From Chitinophaga arvensicola (lineage in GTDB: Bacteria > Bacteroidota > Bacteroidia > Chitinophagales > Chitinophagaceae): 64,000 nucleotides of DNA. Position 1 is the first letter of the stretch; every line of letters starts with the position of its first letter. The translations under genes and the position numbers were made by a program. Location: positions 1,561,022 through 1,625,021 of the forward strand of contig NZ_FOJG01000001.1 in the NCBI RefSeq assembly GCF_900110835.1. Direction: 5' to 3'. Shown one piece after another: positions 62,537 through 64,000 of the stretch. The notes under the pieces were generated by a model. It was not told the DNA's origin. It saw only the letters and a list, made by a program, of their open reading frames with translations, and made no database searches.

Positions 62537-63261
62537 TAGCGGTACCAGCCTACCGTGAATAGCAGTCCGTAGAAAACGCCGCCCAGCGCTACGGCGAGAT
62601 AATCCATTCCTTTGCAGGGAATGTGATGGACGTATTCATTAACAATCAATACCACTCCGCTTATAACAGTTACCATCGTCCAGAAAAAGGCCTGCTGAGC
62701 AGTACTTTTTTTCGGGAGACTGTTTACCCGTGGGATCTTCAGAAAAAAGTACAGCAGGATCAGTAATCCGGCAACGGAGCTGAGGTACTGCATGAGATAC
62801 CACATTTTCATCGGATGCTGTACCACTATGATATCCTTTTGGAGGAACGCAAGGTGGGTAACAAATCCGCCTTCTCCATGTGTAAACGCATCCAGAAAGA
62901 AATGGGTGAGTACGCCAAGTATAATAGAAGATAGCACTACCCAGTAATGCTGACGGAAATAACTGTTCCAGTTGAATGTGCGGAACAGCTGTAGCCTCGT
63001 ACCTGCCCATGCCGGCAGGTAAGGCAGCAGCATAGGTTTTACCACCTGGTGGTATAGCCAGGCCAGTAGCAGTGCTAACGGTATATCATATACGAAAATT
63101 CCCCACCACTGATGGCCGCTGTTAAAATAGGGATTCAGTAAAATAAAATAGTAGAAGTCCGGTACCATGCTGCCGATAATCAGACCGGTGGCAGAAAGGT
63201 ATTGCCGGGAGGTATTGGTAAAGGGAACAACTATCGCTGCGTGTGATATTGTGAATGGCAT
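62512..63261 (-). CDS. DUF4184 integral membrane protein
   Basis: This 249-residue protein has six to seven membrane helices. The opening MPFTISHAAIVVPFTNTSRQ, GSMVPDFYYFIL, LTHFFLDAFTHGEGGF and the late FWTMVTVISGVVLI helix are family features, with His/Asp residues in the first and third blocks that resemble metal ligands of membrane hydrolases. The function of DUF4184 is not established. It ends within the convergent SUKH gene by 25 bases. Confidence 0.87.
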   Translation of the reverse strand: MPFTISHAAIVVPFTNTSRQYLSATGLIIGSMVPDFYYFILLNPYFNSGHQWWGIFVYDIPLALLLAWLYHQVVKPMLLPYLPAWAGTRLQLFRTFNWNSYFRQHYWVVLSSIILGVLTHFFLDAFTHGEGGFVTHLAFLQKDIIVVQHPMKMWYLMQYLSSVAGLLILLYFFLKIPRVNSLPKKSTAQQAFFWTMVTVISGVVLIVNEYVHHIPCKGMDYLAVALGGVFYGLLFTVGWYRYYSSRSER

Positions 63262-63433
63262 CTTCTAATGGTAATTGTACATAAATTTAAATTAATTATA
63301 ATAATTTATGTGGGTATTATAAAGAAATGTTAATGTTACAATCGTCCATCATTTCCGGTAAAATGTCCAACGCAAGTGAACGGGTTTACACTTACTTTTA
63401 TAAGGTCTTTGAAAACATAAAAAACAATGTGCT

Positions 63434-63958
63434 ATGGCAAACTGGAAAATTGATGAATCACACAGTGAAATAGGATTCAAAGTTAAACATCTCATGATTA
63501 CAAACGTGAGTGGATATTTTACCCGTTTCACCGGGACGATCCAGACGGACAGCGACGACTTTCATGACGCTACTATTTCTTTTGAAGCAGCGGCAGATAG
63601 TATCGATACGCAGAACAGGCAGCGCGATGAACATCTGCGCAATGGCGAATTTTTTGACGCAGCGAATCACCCCAAGATCAGCTTTGTCTCCAAAAGAGTA
63701 AAAAAGATCGATGACGAACAGTATAAATTACTGGGTGATCTGACGATTAAAGGAGAAACACATCCTATTGAACTGGAAGTGACACATGGCGGTGTTACCG
63801 TGGATCCCTACGGACAAACGAAAGCAGGTTTTGCCCTCAAAGGCCGCCTCCATCGCGCCGATTATGGCCTGCGCTGGAATGCCACCACCGAAGCAGGTGG
63901 TATTGTACTCAGCGATGAGGTGAAGCTGAATATGGAAATACAACTGGTGAAAGAATAG
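63434..63958 (+). CDS. YceI-family lipid-binding protein
   Basis: In this 174-residue protein the YceI lipocalin-like beta barrel is shown by MANWKIDESHSEIGFKVKHL, VSGYFTRFTGTIQ, SFEAAADSIDTQNRQRDEHL, FFDAANHPKISF, LTIKGETHPIELEV and a final LSDEVKLNMEIQLVKE. YceI proteins bind isoprenoid or other amphiphilic lipids. There is no signal peptide in this copy, so it is probably cytoplasmic, whereas many relatives are periplasmic. It stands alone; the window ends 42 bases later. Confidence 0.93.
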   Translation: MANWKIDESHSEIGFKVKHLMITNVSGYFTRFTGTIQTDSDDFHDATISFEAAADSIDTQNRQRDEHLRNGEFFDAANHPKISFVSKRVKKIDDEQYKLLGDLTIKGETHPIELEVTHGGVTVDPYGQTKAGFALKGRLHRADYGLRWNATTEAGGIVLSDEVKLNMEIQLVKE

Positions 63959-64000
63959 CTTTCCCACAGATAAAGTATAAATGCGGCGGAGCAGAAAGGA

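Noticed and set aside
1-64000. CRISPR array or prophage
   Set aside because: No regularly spaced repeats, capsid, tail or terminase genes were seen. Isolated CHAP and GIY-YIG genes alone do not make a prophage.

Overview
The window comes from a member of the Bacteroidota, most likely a Chitinophaga-like member of the Chitinophagaceae. This is inferred from two SusC/SusD pairs with FecI-type sigma and FecR-type anti-sigma partners, SusC proteins with an N-terminal STN domain, many lipoproteins with a 'xxxC' lipobox followed by charged residues, starts without a clear Shine-Dalgarno, and TTTG/TAnnTTTG promoters. It is a chromosomal accessory-rich stretch with no ribosomal or replication genes and no CRISPR array.

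1-18.5 kb: a tRNA-Pro(TGG), three small unknown genes (one DUF1269-like), then a tight minus-strand operon (8703-2543). That operon encodes a protein fusing a trypsin/V8-like protease to a subtilisin-like protease, an M19 (membrane dipeptidase-like) metalloenzyme, a small unknown protein and a predicted outer-membrane protein. I do not recognise this gene set as a described system and consider it the best candidate for one. A lipoprotein, a GNAT enzyme and an MBL-fold hydrolase follow. Next comes SusC/SusD locus 1 with FecR on the minus strand and, unusually, its sigma factor transcribed divergently.

18.4-20.6 kb: a second tRNA-Pro, identical over 82 bp to the first, is followed by an AT-rich mini-island of about 1.24 kb. 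The island carries a nucleotidyltransferase and a 56-aa partner overlapping by ATGA. It ends in a 17-bp repeat of the tRNA 3' end that still has a terminator behind it. Beyond this lie a decayed transposase tail and a truncated, frameshifted TetR gene.

20.6-34.2 kb: a nucleoside-phosphorylase-like protein divergent from a class-3 lipase, a membrane-tethered winged-helix regulator, an epoxide-hydrolase-like enzyme, a DUF1254 lipoprotein, a VOC protein, an 825-aa MG2/plug protein, a T5orf172 GIY-YIG protein, a DinB-like protein, a PG-binding/CHAP hydrolase and a PI-PLC lipoprotein.

34.3-48.1 kb: the complete colinear sigma-FecR-SusC-SusD locus 2, a siderophore-type TonB-dependent receptor, two small membrane proteins, and an operon of a CMD protein, a DGPF/YCII protein, an ECF42-type sigma factor and a Crp-like regulator.

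48.4-64 kb: a GH9 glycosidase with an esterase (polysaccharide degradation), an acyltransferase, a GNAT enzyme, an NAD(P)-binding protein and an AraC regulator. Then come an exported SAM hydrolase with a TonB-dependent receptor, an OMP, a LytS/LytR-type two-component pair, a sigma factor with a membrane protein, a SUKH protein, a DUF4184 protein and a YceI protein. The main themes are outer-membrane nutrient import with cell-surface signalling, extracytoplasmic hydrolases, and small acquired cassettes next to tRNA-Pro.
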